Shown in pieces: positions 23,030 through 23,335 of a DNA stretch of 23,335 nucleotides; within the stretch, counting starts at the first letter, position 1, and the number at the start of each line of letters is the position of its first letter. The notes under the pieces were generated by a model that saw only the letters and a list, made by a program, of their open reading frames with translations, made no database searches and had not been told where the DNA came from. Source of the DNA: CAKSHP01 sp045590935 (GTDB lineage: Bacteria > Bacillota > Clostridia > UBA1381 > UMGS1253); NCBI GenBank assembly GCA_045590935.1, contig JAZNSA010000072.1, positions 1-23,335 of the forward strand. Direction: 5' to 3'. A program made the translations under genes and the position numbers.

Positions 23030-23335
23030 ATGTTTCATTTTGAAAATCTAGTTAAAACAGACCCTGAAGTTAGCGAGGCTATTGCAAAGGAAATCGGCAG
23101 ACAGCAAAATAAAATCGAGCTTATTGCATCGGAAAACTTTGTTAGCCGCTCAGTTATAGAGGCTATGGGAAGCCCGCTTACAAACAAATATGCAGAAGGT
23201 TATCCCGGTAAGCGTTACTACGGCGGATGCGAATATGTAGATATTGTTGAAACGCTTGCAATTGAGCGTGCAAAAGAAATTTTTGGTGCAGAACACCCAA
23301 ATCTTCAGCCGCATTCAGGTGCTCAGGCTAATATG
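23030..23335 (+). CDS. glyA: Serine hydroxymethyltransferase, N-terminal part (partial)
   Basis: The first 102 residues of the PLP enzyme that interconverts serine and glycine and charges tetrahydrofolate with a one-carbon unit; cytoplasmic. ELIASENFVS, NKYAEGYPGKRYYGGCEYVD and NLQPHSGAQAN are hallmark N-terminal motifs. The reading frame is open to the window edge. The ATG follows AGAGG by 9 nt. It has its own promoter, divergent from nth. Confidence 0.97.
   Translation, partial: MFHFENLVKTDPEVSEAIAKEIGRQQNKIELIASENFVSRSVIEAMGSPLTNKYAEGYPGKRYYGGCEYVDIVETLAIERAKEIFGAEHPNLQPHSGAQANM

Noticed and set aside
23022..23051. Nine-codon frame starting ATG GTC AAA before and overlapping glyA
   Set aside because: Its ATG sits only 1-2 nt after the Shine-Dalgarno sequence, too close for initiation; the glyA ATG at 23030 has normal spacing.
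1..23335. Mobile element, phage, CRISPR or defence island
   Set aside because: No transposase, integrase, terminal repeats, spacer-repeat array, or defence-type domain in any frame; gene order is conserved housekeeping.

Overview
The window is low-G+C chromosomal DNA, packed and almost entirely transcribed leftward. It reads as core genome of an anaerobic member of the Clostridia. The evidence is the gene order around the replicative helicase (yybS-gdpP-rplI-dnaB), tilS-hpt-ftsH, comEC-holA, strong AGGAGG-type ribosome binding sites, a high-molecular-weight rubredoxin and a hybrid-cluster-associated redox protein. I cannot name the genus. Both ends cut genes (secA on the left, glyA on the right), so the window may be a whole contig.

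Layout from left to right: the 3' end of secA (+) stops at a strong bidirectional terminator. Facing it is a leftward run: comEC, holA, a secreted or anchored beta-helix protein, a flavin reductase-rubredoxin fusion and an APC amino-acid permease (555-7743). Upstream of that run is a monocistronic SH3-NlpC/P60 cell-wall hydrolase with its own promoter and terminator. Next comes a three-gene unit: MFS transporter, nagA and an uncharacterised 100-aa protein. A terminator-like hairpin separates this from a long housekeeping run, in transcription order yybS, gdpP, rplI, dnaB, tilS, hpt, ftsH and a DUF1858 redox protein (21062 down to 11851). At the right end nth and an asparaginase are transcribed leftward from a promoter divergent from that of glyA (+).

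By function the window joins DNA replication and repair (dnaB, holA, nth), DNA uptake (comEC), c-di-AMP turnover (gdpP), translation (rplI, tilS), purine salvage (hpt), membrane protein quality control and export (ftsH, secA), envelope and amino-sugar metabolism (NlpC/P60, nagA) and redox chemistry (rubredoxin fusion, DUF1858).

I see no mobile element, CRISPR array, tRNA, rRNA, phage or defence system, and no gap longer than about 230 bp. The least explained items are the beta-helix protein, the 100-aa protein after nagA, the repeat-flanked promoter of the NlpC gene, an apparent ATT start in the permease, a shortened Fe-S cysteine loop in endonuclease III, and a frame break in secA near the window edge.
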